DNA from: Blastomonas aquatica
GTDB taxonomy: Bacteria > Pseudomonadota > Alphaproteobacteria > Sphingomonadales > Sphingomonadaceae
Direction of reading: 5' to 3'
Length of the DNA stretch: 64,000 bases
Assembly: GCF_014639875.1 (NCBI RefSeq)
Contig: NZ_BMGD01000001.1
Location: 310,001 to 374,000, forward strand
In this document: piece by piece, positions 20,138 to 28,778 of the stretch
Layout of the letters: each line of letters begins with the position of its first letter
Position numbering within the stretch: the stretch's first letter is position 1
Made by a program: the position numbers and the translations under genes
Notes under the pieces: generated by a model
What the model was told of the DNA's origin: nothing
What the model saw: the letters and a program-made list of their open reading frames with translations, nothing else
Databases searched by the model: none

Positions 20138-20866
20138 TTACCCGGCAGAAGGCAGATTCGCGCAGGTCACGACATTGACCCCGGCCTGCCGCACGGTGCA
20201 CACCGCATCGCCGCCGATCTGCACATCGGCGTCGCCCTTGACCGCGATCCGCGCAGTGCCATCGACCGTCAACCGGGCGCGCACCGGACCTTCACCGGTA
20301 AAATCGAGCGTGCCCAGTTCAAGCCCGCCGCCTTCGATCAGGCCATCCCCCAGCATCACCGCGCGTCCGCTCGCCGCCTGACCACCGATCTTCAGGCTGC
20401 CGCTGCCGTTGACGTTGATCGCCACCGCGTCGGCGTTGAGTGATCCGATCTCGACCGATCCGTTGCCGTCCATCGTCGCGCTGGTCTTGGCGCCGCTCAA
20501 CCGGTCGAGCTTTGCGCTGCCATGGCCCAGCATCGTCAGCGAACTGACGGAGCGCGCGCCCAAGGTGACCATCGGCAGCGCATCGGGACCGGCGGAGCGG
20601 TTGCGCCGTTCGGTCGGAATGTCGCGCCGGGCGCGGCGGATGTAGAGCGTGCCCCCCTGCACCTTGACGCTCAATGCCTCGAGCGCGCGCGGGTCGCCGC
20701 TGGCGATCGCAAACGGGGCAGCGTCCGAGGTGATCTCGACCGCGACATTACCCTCGATCCGCACCTTGTCGAACGTCGAGAGCGTGAAGCGCCGCTCGGC
20801 GGCCTGCGCAGCCGCGCCCGCCGCCAGAGCGCCGATCGCCGTCAGAATGTATATCGCCGCTTTCAT
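20138..20866 (-). CDS. GIN-domain (DUF2807) exported protein 1
   Basis: A 242-aa protein with an N-terminal signal peptide (MKAAIYILTAIGALAAGAAAQA) and a head GIN domain, predicted as a right-handed beta-helix, with repeating SSLTMLGHGSAKLDRL-like turns. GIN-domain proteins are envelope-associated and of unknown biochemical role. Two Cys near the C-terminus (AVCTVRQ, VTCANL) may form a disulfide. The start codon overlaps the methyltransferase stop (ATGA), placing it last in a GIN2-methyltransferase-GIN1 operon. Confidence 0.8.
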   Translation of the reverse strand: MKAAIYILTAIGALAAGAAAQAAERRFTLSTFDKVRIEGNVAVEITSDAAPFAIASGDPRALEALSVKVQGGTLYIRRARRDIPTERRNRSAGPDALPMVTLGARSVSSLTMLGHGSAKLDRLSGAKTSATMDGNGSVEIGSLNADAVAINVNGSGSLKIGGQAASGRAVMLGDGLIEGGGLELGTLDFTGEGPVRARLTVDGTARIAVKGDADVQIGGDAVCTVRQAGVNVVTCANLPSAG

Positions 20867-21525
20867 GCGCGCGCTTCTCCCATTTCGATCCAGCCCAGAA
20901 ACCGCGGCGTCTTGGGTAGATAGCGGCTATCGCATTCGCCCAGCTTGAAGCCCTGTGCGCGAAAGGTGTCCCCGACCGGGCGGGTCAGATGGCATCCCCC
21001 CGCGATCGACTTCCATATCGGCTCGATCCGCTGCTGCCAGCGTGCAGGACCCCGATCGGGCGCCGCGCCATGTTCGAGGAACAGGATGCTGCCACCAGGC
21101 TTGAGCACCCGGCGCATTTCGCGCAGCACCGCATCGGGATCCTGCACCGAGCAGAGCGTGAAGGTGGTCAACACGGTGTCGAAACGGCCATCGGCAAACG
21201 GCAGTGCCTCGGCGACACCCGCGCGGAAATCGGCATCGAACCCGCGATCTTTCGCCTTGGCGCGCGCGGTCTCGAGTAACTGAAGCGAGGGATCGACCCC
21301 CGACAGCCGGGTGATGCGGGAACGGTCGTAATGATCGAGGTTGATCCCGCCCCCGCAGCCCAGTTCGAGCACATCGCCGGTGGCGCGGGGAACGATGCGG
21401 CTGCGTGCCCTGGCTATCGCAGGCTGACCGCAGCAAAAGGTGATGAGGCGCGGCATGATGTGCCGATCCCAGAAATTGGGCCCCGCCTCACGCAGGCTGC
21501 TGGATTGCGACGCGCTCAAAATCAT
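20863..21525 (-). CDS. Class I SAM-dependent methyltransferase
   Basis: A 220-aa Rossmann-fold methyltransferase. Motif I is VLELGCGGGINLDHY and the acidic loop after strand 2 is LSGVDPSLQLLE. Then follow ALPFADGRFDTVLTTFTLCSV and the LREMRRVLKPGGSILFLEHG segment. The pattern resembles Methyltransf_11 / METTL7-like or phospholipid N-methyltransferases, so a lipid or small-molecule substrate is plausible. The ATG at 21525 is preceded by GGGGGAG immediately adjacent; an in-frame GTG at 21588 would add 21 residues. It sits between two GIN-domain genes and overlaps the downstream one by four bases. Confidence 0.82.
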   Translation of the reverse strand: MILSASQSSSLREAGPNFWDRHIMPRLITFCCGQPAIARARSRIVPRATGDVLELGCGGGINLDHYDRSRITRLSGVDPSLQLLETARAKAKDRGFDADFRAGVAEALPFADGRFDTVLTTFTLCSVQDPDAVLREMRRVLKPGGSILFLEHGAAPDRGPARWQQRIEPIWKSIAGGCHLTRPVGDTFRAQGFKLGECDSRYLPKTPRFLGWIEMGEARA

Positions 21526-21630
21526 CTCCCCCGGCGCAGCGTTGTCTGTCACGCGTCGCTGGAGGGATAGTCTAGCATGCCCGCGCACGGCGCAACGGCT
21601 TTTGCGCGGTCACCCCGCCGGGCGGTCAGA

Positions 21631-22395
21631 TCATTCGCACGAAATGCTGCCCGATCCCATCGTGCTGCTCTTGCATTTGGCGTTGCCCTTGATGGTGACA
21701 TCGCCCGAGCCCATCAGGCTGGCATCGACCGAACCGTTTGAGGCCATCGTGACATCGCCTGATCCGGCAATCGAGATATCGACGGTATCGCTGGCGAAGC
21801 GCTCGCCCAGCACGCTGCCCGATCCGGCGATCGAAATCTTCGATGTATCGGCGCTGCCAGCAAGCTTCAGCGATCCACTGCCAGCGATCGAGCCTTTGAG
21901 CGATTGCGCGGTGAGCCTGGCGATATCGGCATCGCCTGAACCTGCAATGGTCAGCTTCACCTCGTCGCCCTCCATGCGATCGACCTTGGCCGATCCTGAG
22001 CCTGCGACCATCAGGCTGCGCAAGGCAGGCGCGTTGACCGCGATCGTCGCCTCGCCCTTGTCTCCGAAGCTCCAGTTGGAAGGCTTGCGGCGGATACGCA
22101 GCTCGCCATCGTCTACTTTGTATTGCAGCGCCTTGAGCGCCTTGGCATCGCCGGTGGCGCTCACCGCATGCTCGCCTTGTGTGACGAACGTCAGGTCATC
22201 GGGCCCTGCGAGCGTGATCCGGTCGAACGGCTCGCCGGACCAGCTGGATGCCCAGCCCTCGCTGCTCGAACCCTCCTCGCGCGCTTCCTCACCATCGCTA
22301 TCGAAGCGGAACTCCTCCGCGCCGGACATATTGTAGGCGCCGATCAGGGCCACGCCCACGACCAGGACGACAGCGGGTTTCCAGTTCACGGCCAT
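21631..22395 (-). CDS. GIN-domain (DUF2807) membrane-anchored protein 2
   Basis: A 254-aa protein with an uncleaved N-terminal helix (AVVLVVGVALIGAYNMSG), an acidic linker (FRFDSDGEEAREE), then a GIN beta-helix with many near-identical turns of the form AGSGSxKV or AGSGDxxI and a C-terminal Cys pair. A strong AGGAGG ribosome site precedes the ATG. It is the first gene of the operon containing the methyltransferase and GIN protein 1. The two GIN proteins are paralogous in design but not near-identical. A palindrome 18 bp upstream may regulate the operon. Confidence 0.82.
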   Translation of the reverse strand: MAVNWKPAVVLVVGVALIGAYNMSGAEEFRFDSDGEEAREEGSSSEGWASSWSGEPFDRITLAGPDDLTFVTQGEHAVSATGDAKALKALQYKVDDGELRIRRKPSNWSFGDKGEATIAVNAPALRSLMVAGSGSAKVDRMEGDEVKLTIAGSGDADIARLTAQSLKGSIAGSGSLKLAGSADTSKISIAGSGSVLGERFASDTVDISIAGSGDVTMASNGSVDASLMGSGDVTIKGNAKCKSSTMGSGSISCE

Positions 22396-22412
22396 ATCGG
22401 GCCCTCCTCTTC

Positions 22413-22438
22413 GCGTGTATTGCTGTATTAATACACGC
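22413..22438. promoter_or_regulatory. Operator-like inverted repeat upstream of the GIN operon
   Basis: An inverted repeat GCGTGTATT-N8-AATACACGC contains a perfect 12-bp palindrome TGTATTAATACA. It lies 18-43 bp upstream of the first GIN gene, in the gap shared with the divergent LacI regulator. The AT-rich centre in GC-rich DNA is typical of a dimeric repressor site; which regulator binds is unknown. Confidence 0.45.
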
Positions 22439-22571
22439 TGAGCAGACTACACGCAAGCTTAACCACGCAGTGTTCTTGGCTCGACGGAACGGGTTGTTGC
22501 GATTAGACGCTAAATCGGTTGGGGGGCGCAGCCATCGGGCAGGAAAGGCTCAGGTCATCAGCAAGATCGGG

Positions 22572-23555
22572 ATGCAGGAACTGGCGGAACTGGCAGGGGT
22601 ATCGGTATCCACCGTATCGCGCGCGCTTGCCGGCAAGACCATCATCAACGCCAAGACCCGCGAGCGGGTGGTGGAACTGGCGCGTGCGCACGGTTTCAAG
22701 CCCAATCAGGTTGCCCAGAATTTGCGGCTGCGCCGCGCGCAGGCGATCGGCGTGATCATCCCGATGGGGCACGAGATCGACCAGCACCCGTCCGATCCGT
22801 TCTTCATGACAATGCTAGGCCACCTTGCCGACGCGCTGACCGACCGCAATTTCGACCTGCTGCTCTCGCGGGTGATCCCCTCCGACGATGCCTGGCTCGA
22901 CAATCTGCTCGATTCGGGCCGGGTCGATGGCGCGATCGTCATCGGCCAGTCCGACCAGGCCGCAGTGCTTGACGCCGCCGCCGCGCGACATCGCGGGTTG
23001 GTGGTGTGGGGGGCGCAGGTTCCGGGGCAAACGCATGTCTCGGTCGGGTCGGACAATGTGCTCGGCGGCCTGATCGCCGGACGCCACCTGATCGAACGCG
23101 GCAAGCGCAAGCTGATGTTTCTGGGCAACCCCAGCCCGCCCGAATTCGGCCAGCGGCAGAAGGGCTTTCTGCAGGCCTGCGCCGAAGCGGGATTGGCCGA
23201 GCCTGTCCATACCCTGCCGATCCACCTGACATCGGAAGCCGCCTATGCCGCGGCCAGCGCGTTCCTCGATGAAAACCCGGGGATCGACGGCATCTTTGCG
23301 GCATCGGATGTGGTGGCGATGAGCGTGCTGCGGGCGCTGGCCGAGCGCGGGCTCAGCGTTCCCGGCGATGTCGCGGTGGTCGGCTATGACGACATCATGC
23401 TCGCCGCGCACACCAGCCCGCCGTTGACCACGATCCGGCAGGATCTGGAACACGGTGCAAAGTTGCTGGTCGACATGCTGTTCCGCCAGATCGACGGCGA
23501 GACCTGCACTTCGGTGCAACTGGAGCCCAAGCTGATCGTACGGGCTTCGAGCTGA
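22572..23555 (+). CDS. LacI-family regulator of the sucrose locus
   Basis: A 327-aa LacI/GalR repressor. The N-terminal helix-turn-helix is LAELAGVSVSTVSRALAGK with hinge LRLRRAQAIGVIIP. A periplasmic-binding-like sugar domain follows, ending in the typical GDVAVVGYDD and TTIRQDLEHGAKLLVDML. It is adjacent to the sugar transporter/receptor/GH68/fructokinase genes, and two TGCAAACGTTTGC-type palindromes in that locus match LacI-family operators, so it is very likely their sugar-responsive repressor. The start is uncertain: ATG 22572 gives a short N-terminus, and upstream in-frame sequence lacks a better start codon. Confidence 0.9.
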   Translation: MQELAELAGVSVSTVSRALAGKTIINAKTRERVVELARAHGFKPNQVAQNLRLRRAQAIGVIIPMGHEIDQHPSDPFFMTMLGHLADALTDRNFDLLLSRVIPSDDAWLDNLLDSGRVDGAIVIGQSDQAAVLDAAAARHRGLVVWGAQVPGQTHVSVGSDNVLGGLIAGRHLIERGKRKLMFLGNPSPPEFGQRQKGFLQACAEAGLAEPVHTLPIHLTSEAAYAAASAFLDENPGIDGIFAASDVVAMSVLRALAERGLSVPGDVAVVGYDDIMLAAHTSPPLTTIRQDLEHGAKLLVDMLFRQIDGETCTSVQLEPKLIVRASS

Positions 23556-23565
23556 GCCACTCTCC

Positions 23566-23583
23566 CCTCCCGCTTGCGGGAGG
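23566..23583. terminator. Hairpin between convergent LacI and transporter genes
   Basis: CCTCCCGC-TT-GCGGGAGG, an 8-bp perfect stem, lies 11 bp after each of the two convergent stop codons. It is followed on the plus strand by AAAACG rather than a T-run. It may be a bidirectional terminator or only another copy of the short repeat seen at 16490. Confidence 0.4.
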
Positions 23584-23593
23584 AAAACGCCGA

Positions 23594-24973
23594 TCACGCA
23601 GTTCCCACCTTCTCAGTCCGCACCGCCAGCGTTGCGACCGCACCGAGCAGCATCAGCAGGCCGGCGAGCAGGATGGCGTTGCGCGGATCCGAGCCGAGCA
23701 GCGGGGCATAGATCAGCGGCATCGTCATCGTCTCGATCAGCATGGGCACGACGATGAACATGTTGAAGATCCCCATATACACCCCCGTGCGCTCGGGCGG
23801 GATGCAATCGGCGAGCATGACGTAGGTGTTGCCCATCATGCCTGCCCAGCCGAGGCCGATGCCGATCATCGGCACGAACATCAGCATTCGCGAATCGATC
23901 ATCGGCAGGCAGAGCATGGCGATCCCCGATGCCACCAGGCAGGCTGCGTGCACCGGCTTGGCCCCCAGGCGGCGCACGATGGGGATCAGCGCCAGTGCCG
24001 AGACGAACGCCACCGCGTTGTACGCCACGCCCATCTGCTGCGCGGTCAGCGAGGCCGAGATGAAGTTTTCCGACACTCCCGACACCGCGCTCTCGCCCAC
24101 GCCCTCGCCCGCGGGAAACAGCGTGCGCGCGACCGCGAGCGAGATGAACTGCCAGTAGACGAACATCGCATACCATTGGCACAGCATCGCCCAGGCCAGC
24201 TGGCGCATCGGCTTGGGCATTGCGACAAAGGCACCGCGGATCTCGGCCAACGCAGCGCCTGCGCCCATCGGCTTGGCGGCCATCGCGGCGAGTTCAGCCT
24301 CGCTCAATTTGAGTTCGGGCACGCGGACCACCGACCAGACGATGGTCGAGATCGACAGGATCGCCCCGATGACGAATGCGATCCGCACGATCACCGGAAT
24401 GCCGTTGATATCGACCAGGTTCTGGCTGATGCCGAACCCCACCAGCAGGCTGGGCGTGGCATAGGACAGGCACTGCGCGAGCCCGGTGAATGCGCTTTGC
24501 ACCAGAAAGCCCGCAGGCCGCTGCCCCGGTTCGAGCCGGTCGGCGACATAGGCGCGGTAGGGCTCCATCGTGATGTTGTTTCCCGCATCGAGCAGCCACA
24601 ACAGGCTGGCCGCCATCCACAGCGCGCTCGAATACGGCATCAGGAACAGGCAAAGCGAACAGATCACCGCGCCGATCAGGAAATAGGGCGTACGCCGCCC
24701 CAGCCTCGAGCGGGTACGGTCGGACAATGCGCCGACGATCGGCTGGATCAGCAGCCCGGTCATCGGCCCTGCCAGCCAGAGCAGCGGCATCGTCGCCTCA
24801 TCCGCACCCAAAAAGGTGTAGATCGGCGTCATGTTGGCCTGCTGCAGGCCAAAACTGAACTGCAGCCCGAAAAAGCCCAGGTTCATCTCGACGATGCGCG
24901 GCAGCGACAGCCGCGGCGGGCGGGTGGCGGCAGCGGAAAAATCGGTTGCAGATGCGTGTGTGGCGCTGGTCAT
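23594..24973 (-). CDS. SLC45/GPH-type sugar MFS transporter (probably sucrose)
   Basis: A 459-aa major facilitator protein with 12 predicted helices. The N-terminal signature [20 protein letters not shown], the loop [17 protein letters not shown] (RxGRR between helices 2 and 3) and [17 protein letters not shown] match bacterial SLC45/sucrose-proton symporters. It should import sucrose or a related disaccharide across the inner membrane. It is divergent from the TonB receptor-GH68-fructokinase operon, and the shared gap contains two LacI operators, so both units are probably derepressed together. The substrate is inferred from the neighbours. Confidence 0.88.
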   Translation of the reverse strand: MTSATHASATDFSAAATRPPRLSLPRIVEMNLGFFGLQFSFGLQQANMTPIYTFLGADEATMPLLWLAGPMTGLLIQPIVGALSDRTRSRLGRRTPYFLIGAVICSLCLFLMPYSSALWMAASLLWLLDAGNNITMEPYRAYVADRLEPGQRPAGFLVQSAFTGLAQCLSYATPSLLVGFGISQNLVDINGIPVIVRIAFVIGAILSISTIVWSVVRVPELKLSEAELAAMAAKPMGAGAALAEIRGAFVAMPKPMRQLAWAMLCQWYAMFVYWQFISLAVARTLFPAGEGVGESAVSGVSENFISASLTAQQMGVAYNAVAFVSALALIPIVRRLGAKPVHAACLVASGIAMLCLPMIDSRMLMFVPMIGIGLGWAGMMGNTYVMLADCIPPERTGVYMGIFNMFIVVPMLIETMTMPLIYAPLLGSDPRNAILLAGLLMLLGAVATLAVRTEKVGTA

Positions 24974-25060
24974 GGGGCCCGGTCCTCAATCCTGATGGCG
25001 TCTTGCCGTGCGCCTTGTAGGCCATGCTAAAGCGGGGGCAGCCCGCTTGGCAAGTCTTTT

Positions 25061-25074
25061 TGCAAACGTTTGCA
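25061..25074. promoter_or_regulatory. LacI-type operator O1
   Basis: A perfect 14-bp palindrome TGCAAACGTTTGCA in the gap between the divergent transporter and receptor genes. The central CG and the AAACGTTT core are typical of LacI/GalR-family sites. Its centre is 23 bp from that of the second site, about two helical turns. Confidence 0.8.
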
Positions 25075-25083
25075 CAAAACTGT

Positions 25084-25097
25084 TGCAAACGTTTGCG
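25084..25097. promoter_or_regulatory. LacI-type operator O2
   Basis: A near-identical palindrome, TGCAAACGTTTGCG, 59-72 bp upstream of the TonB receptor start. Together with O1 it forms a tandem pair suited to cooperative binding by the LacI regulator at 22572. Confidence 0.8.
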
Positions 25098-25106
25098 GGT
25101 GAGAAT

Positions 25107-25120
25107 AGCGTTAAAACGCT
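25107..25120. promoter_or_regulatory. Additional palindrome in the sucrose promoter region
   Basis: AGCGTT-AA-AACGCT is a perfect 6-bp inverted repeat 10 bp after O2 and 36 bp before the receptor start. It could be a third, weaker regulatory site or a promoter-proximal hairpin in the leader. Confidence 0.35.
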
Positions 25121-25155
25121 GTAGCCGGATAACCGGCAAGTCCAGGAGAGGTATC

Positions 25156-27633
25156 ATGTCGATTTTGAAGGCCCTGCGCGTTCGCAGCGCATATGCAGTT
25201 CTGGCCGTTGCCACCGCTACATTTTCCCCTGCAGCCCATGCCCAGGACGTATCCGCACAGGATGATGCGCCATCGGACGACGTGATCATCGTCACCGCGG
25301 TCGCACGCGGCGCCAATGTCCTCGACAGTTCGGTTTCAGTCAGCTCGCTCAGCGCCGAGCAGATCGCCACCACCGCGCCGCGCAGTGCTGCAGAAATCTT
25401 CCGCAACATTCCCGGCATCCGCTCGGAATCCTCGGGCGGCGAAGGCAACGCCAACATTGCAGTCCGCGGGCTGCCGATCGCATCGGGCGGCGCCAAGTTC
25501 CTCCAGCTGCAGGAAGACGGCCTTCCGATCCTCGAATTCGGCGACATCACCTTCGGCAACTCGGACATCTTCCTTCGCGCCGATCTCAACATCGCACGGG
25601 TCGAAGCGATCCGTGGCGGCTCGGCGTCCACCTTCGCTTCCAACTCGCCTGGCGGGGTGATCAACATGATCTCCAAGACCGGCAAGGACCAGAACGGCGG
25701 CACCATCCAGGCGACGCTCGGCCTCGATTATGACGAAAAGCGCTTCGATTTCGATTACGGCGGTGATCTTGCCCAAGACCTGTATTTCCACATCGGCGGC
25801 TTTGTCCGCCAGGGCGAGGGGCCGCGCGACATCGGCTATGACGGCAACCGGGGCGGCCAGATCAAGGCCAACATTACCAAGGAATTCACCGGCGGCTATA
25901 TCCGTTTCTACGGCAAGTATCTGGATGACCGCGCAGTCGGCTATCTGCCCAACCCGGTGCGGGTGACCGGCACCAACGACAACCCGAATTATTCCAACGT
26001 CCCCGGTTTCGACATCCGCTCTGACAGCCTGCACTCGCGCTTCTTCCAGTCGGCGCTCAGCCTCGATGGCAACAACCAGCCGCGCCGGTTCGATATCACC
26101 AACGGCCAGCGCCCGCTGGTCAAGGCGTTCGGCTTTGAAGGCGAGTTCGAGGTTGCCGATGGCTGGAAGGTCACCAACCGCTTCCGCTTCTCGGATGTAT
26201 CGGGCGGCTTTACCTCGCCCTTCCCCGGATCGATCGACACCGCCGCCAACACCGCAACCGGGATCGGCGGCGCCGGATCGCGACTGGTGTTCGCCAACGG
26301 TCCGCAGGCCGGCCAGAACGTGCCGAACGGCAATCTGGTCGCCAGCATCGTGCTGTTCAACACGCGTCTCAACAGCCTCGACAACATCACCAACGATCTG
26401 CGCATCACGGGCGATTTCGCTGTCGGCAGCGGCACCGCCACGCTGACCGCAGGCTTCTACAAGTCGCGGCAGGACATCAACACCGACTGGCTGTGGACCT
26501 CGCACCTGCTCGAAGTGAAGGGCGGCGGCGATGCGGCGCTGATCGACGTGGTCAACGCGGCCGGCACGCGGCTGTCCGACAGCGGCACCGTGGCCTATGG
26601 TGCCAGCTTCTTCGGTGGCTGCTGCCGCCGCAGCTATGATCTGCAATATGATACCAACGCGCCGTTCGCCTCGCTCTCGTTGGAGTTCGACCGGCTGACG
26701 CTCGATGGCAGCATCCGCTATGACTTTGGCGATGCTTCGGGCCGCACCTTCGGCGCGGACCTGGGCGGTGGCCGGGTCGGCACGACGGCGTTCGATTTCA
26801 ACGGCAACGGTGTGATCAGCGCGGCCGAGGCGCAGACCTCGACCATCCCGCTCGGCGCGCCTGCTCTGGTCGACTACAGCTACGACTATTTCAGCTATTC
26901 GTTCGGCCTGAACTATCGGTTCTCCGACGATTTTGCAGCGTTCGCGCGGTACAGCAAGGGTGGCCGCGCCAACGCCGACCGTCTGCTGTTCAACAACGAC
27001 AACGTCAACTTCGTCACCGGCGCGATCGCCAACGAGGGGCTGGCGGTCGACTTCGTCAAGCAGGCTGAAGCGGGGATCAAATACCGTTCGGGCGACATTG
27101 CCGTCTATGCCACCGCGTTCTATGCCGAGACCGAGGAAACCAACTTCGAGGCAACCACCCGCCAGACCTTCGACCGCGTGTTCGAGGCCAAGGGCCTGGA
27201 AGTCGAAGCATCGTATCGCACCGGTGGATTCACGCTCAGCGCCAGCGGCACCTATACCGATGCCGAGATCAGCCTCGACCGGATCAGCCCCGTCAATCAG
27301 GGCAACACCCCGCGCCGCCAGGCCGATTTCATCTATCAGCTGAGCGGCCAGTATGAGCAGGACAGGTTCAGCCTGGGGGCCAATCTGGTCGGCACCACCG
27401 ACAGCTTTGCGCAGGACAACAACCTGCTGGTGCTGCCCGGTTTCACCCAGATCAACGCATTCGTCGCGGTCCGCCCGATCGACCGGGTGCAGCTGTCGAT
27501 CAACGCCAACAACCTGTTCGACACGCGCGGCTTCACCGAGGCGGAGGAAGGCGCGATCCCGGCCAACGGCATTGTCCGCGCCCGCTCGATCAATGGGCGA
27601 ACCATCTCTGCCACGCTGCGTTACGACTTCTGA
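25156..27633 (+). CDS. TonB-dependent receptor (sucrose/fructoside uptake)
   Basis: An 825-aa outer-membrane receptor. It has a signal peptide (LAVATATFSPAAHAQ), a plug domain starting near DDVIIVTAVARGANVLDSS with IRSESSGGEGNANIAVRGLP and RVEAIRGGSASTF, then a 22-strand barrel ending SATLRYDF with the C-terminal Phe needed for BAM insertion. A GGAGAGG ribosome site precedes ATG 25156. It opens the operon receptor-GH68-fructokinase and lies downstream of two LacI operators. Energised import of sucrose or short fructans to the periplasm is inferred from context. Confidence 0.9.
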   Translation: MSILKALRVRSAYAVLAVATATFSPAAHAQDVSAQDDAPSDDVIIVTAVARGANVLDSSVSVSSLSAEQIATTAPRSAAEIFRNIPGIRSESSGGEGNANIAVRGLPIASGGAKFLQLQEDGLPILEFGDITFGNSDIFLRADLNIARVEAIRGGSASTFASNSPGGVINMISKTGKDQNGGTIQATLGLDYDEKRFDFDYGGDLAQDLYFHIGGFVRQGEGPRDIGYDGNRGGQIKANITKEFTGGYIRFYGKYLDDRAVGYLPNPVRVTGTNDNPNYSNVPGFDIRSDSLHSRFFQSALSLDGNNQPRRFDITNGQRPLVKAFGFEGEFEVADGWKVTNRFRFSDVSGGFTSPFPGSIDTAANTATGIGGAGSRLVFANGPQAGQNVPNGNLVASIVLFNTRLNSLDNITNDLRITGDFAVGSGTATLTAGFYKSRQDINTDWLWTSHLLEVKGGGDAALIDVVNAAGTRLSDSGTVAYGASFFGGCCRRSYDLQYDTNAPFASLSLEFDRLTLDGSIRYDFGDASGRTFGADLGGGRVGTTAFDFNGNGVISAAEAQTSTIPLGAPALVDYSYDYFSYSFGLNYRFSDDFAAFARYSKGGRANADRLLFNNDNVNFVTGAIANEGLAVDFVKQAEAGIKYRSGDIAVYATAFYAETEETNFEATTRQTFDRVFEAKGLEVEASYRTGGFTLSASGTYTDAEISLDRISPVNQGNTPRRQADFIYQLSGQYEQDRFSLGANLVGTTDSFAQDNNLLVLPGFTQINAFVAVRPIDRVQLSINANNLFDTRGFTEAEEGAIPANGIVRARSINGRTISATLRYDF

Positions 27634-27641
27634 CGCTGGAT

Positions 27642-28778
27642 ATGACCACTGCCTGGACCGCCGCGCATGTTGCCGCCATCAAGCACCGGCCCCTGCCAGT
27701 ACCGGGGCTGATCGGGGAGGCGCAGGCGCGGCGGATCCTGCCCGATCTGCTGTTATGGGATATGTGGCCGCTGCAGTTGCCCGACGGCCGCATCGCCCCG
27801 GTAAACGGCGGCAGCCTGTGGATGATCCTCGCCGCCCCCGACCACGGCGATCCGGTGCTGCGTCATTTCGAGGCCCGCATCCGGCTGTTCCACCTCGATG
27901 CCGGCGGCTGGCACGATCTGGGTGACATGCTGCCACGCGACCTGGGCGATTACGAACGCGAATGGTCGGGCTCTGCGGTGCTGGAAGATGGCTCGGTCAC
28001 GCTGTATTTCACCGCTGCGGGCTATGTGGACAACCCGGGTGGCTTTCAGCAGCGGTTGGTCGAGACCAGGGGCACACTCCAGGGCGATGGCCGGATCACC
28101 GGCTGGAGCCCGGTCCGTGAATGCGTGGTGGCCGATGGCAAAATCTATCTGGCCGCCGACCGGCACGAGGGCGCGCCCGGCACGATCAAGGCGTTCCGCG
28201 ATCCGGCGTTCTTCGTCGATCCTGTCGATGGCATCCGCTATCTCGCGTTCACCGCGACCCTTGCCGCCTCGAGCGATGCATTCAACGGCGCGATCGGTCT
28301 GGCGCGGCAGGGCGCCGACGGCGCCTGGCAGTTGCTGGATCCGATCGTCCACGCAGACACGCTCAACAACGAGCTTGAACGCGCCCAGATCCTTGCGCAT
28401 CAAGGGCGATATTATGTCTTCTGGTCCACCCAGCGCAGCGTGTTCGCTCCCGATGGCCCCACCGGGCCCACCGGATTTTACGGCATGGTCGCAGACTGCC
28501 TGTCCGGGCCCTGGACCCCGCTTAACGGCACCGGTCTGGTGATCGCCAATCCCGACGAAGAGCCTATGCAGGCCTTCAGCTGGTTTGCCAGCGCCGAGCT
28601 GCTGGTGTGCAGCTTTGTCGACCATTGGGGGCTACAGGGCCGCGACCCTGCGACAAACGCCTTCGTCGCGGCGGAAACCTTTGCCGGCACGCCCGCGCCA
28701 ATGGCGCAGATCGCGCTCGACGGTGGCACCAGCCGGATCGTCGAGACCTTTGCGATGGACAGGCTCCATGCCTGCTGA
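27642..28778 (+). CDS. GH68-family fructosyl hydrolase, apparently cytoplasmic
   Basis: A 378-aa five-bladed beta-propeller glycoside hydrolase of family 68 (levansucrase/invertase). The catalytic triad is visible: nucleophile Asp40 (LLLWDMWPLQ), transition-state stabiliser Asp187 (FRDPAFF) and acid/base Glu246 (NNELERAQI), with EWSGSAV lining the pocket. There is no signal peptide, so unlike most levansucrases it should act in the cytoplasm, hydrolysing imported sucrose to glucose and fructose. It starts 8 bp after the receptor stop and overlaps the fructokinase start by 11 bp. It is somewhat shorter than secreted levansucrases. Confidence 0.88.
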   Translation: MTTAWTAAHVAAIKHRPLPVPGLIGEAQARRILPDLLLWDMWPLQLPDGRIAPVNGGSLWMILAAPDHGDPVLRHFEARIRLFHLDAGGWHDLGDMLPRDLGDYEREWSGSAVLEDGSVTLYFTAAGYVDNPGGFQQRLVETRGTLQGDGRITGWSPVRECVVADGKIYLAADRHEGAPGTIKAFRDPAFFVDPVDGIRYLAFTATLAASSDAFNGAIGLARQGADGAWQLLDPIVHADTLNNELERAQILAHQGRYYVFWSTQRSVFAPDGPTGPTGFYGMVADCLSGPWTPLNGTGLVIANPDEEPMQAFSWFASAELLVCSFVDHWGLQGRDPATNAFVAAETFAGTPAPMAQIALDGGTSRIVETFAMDRLHAC

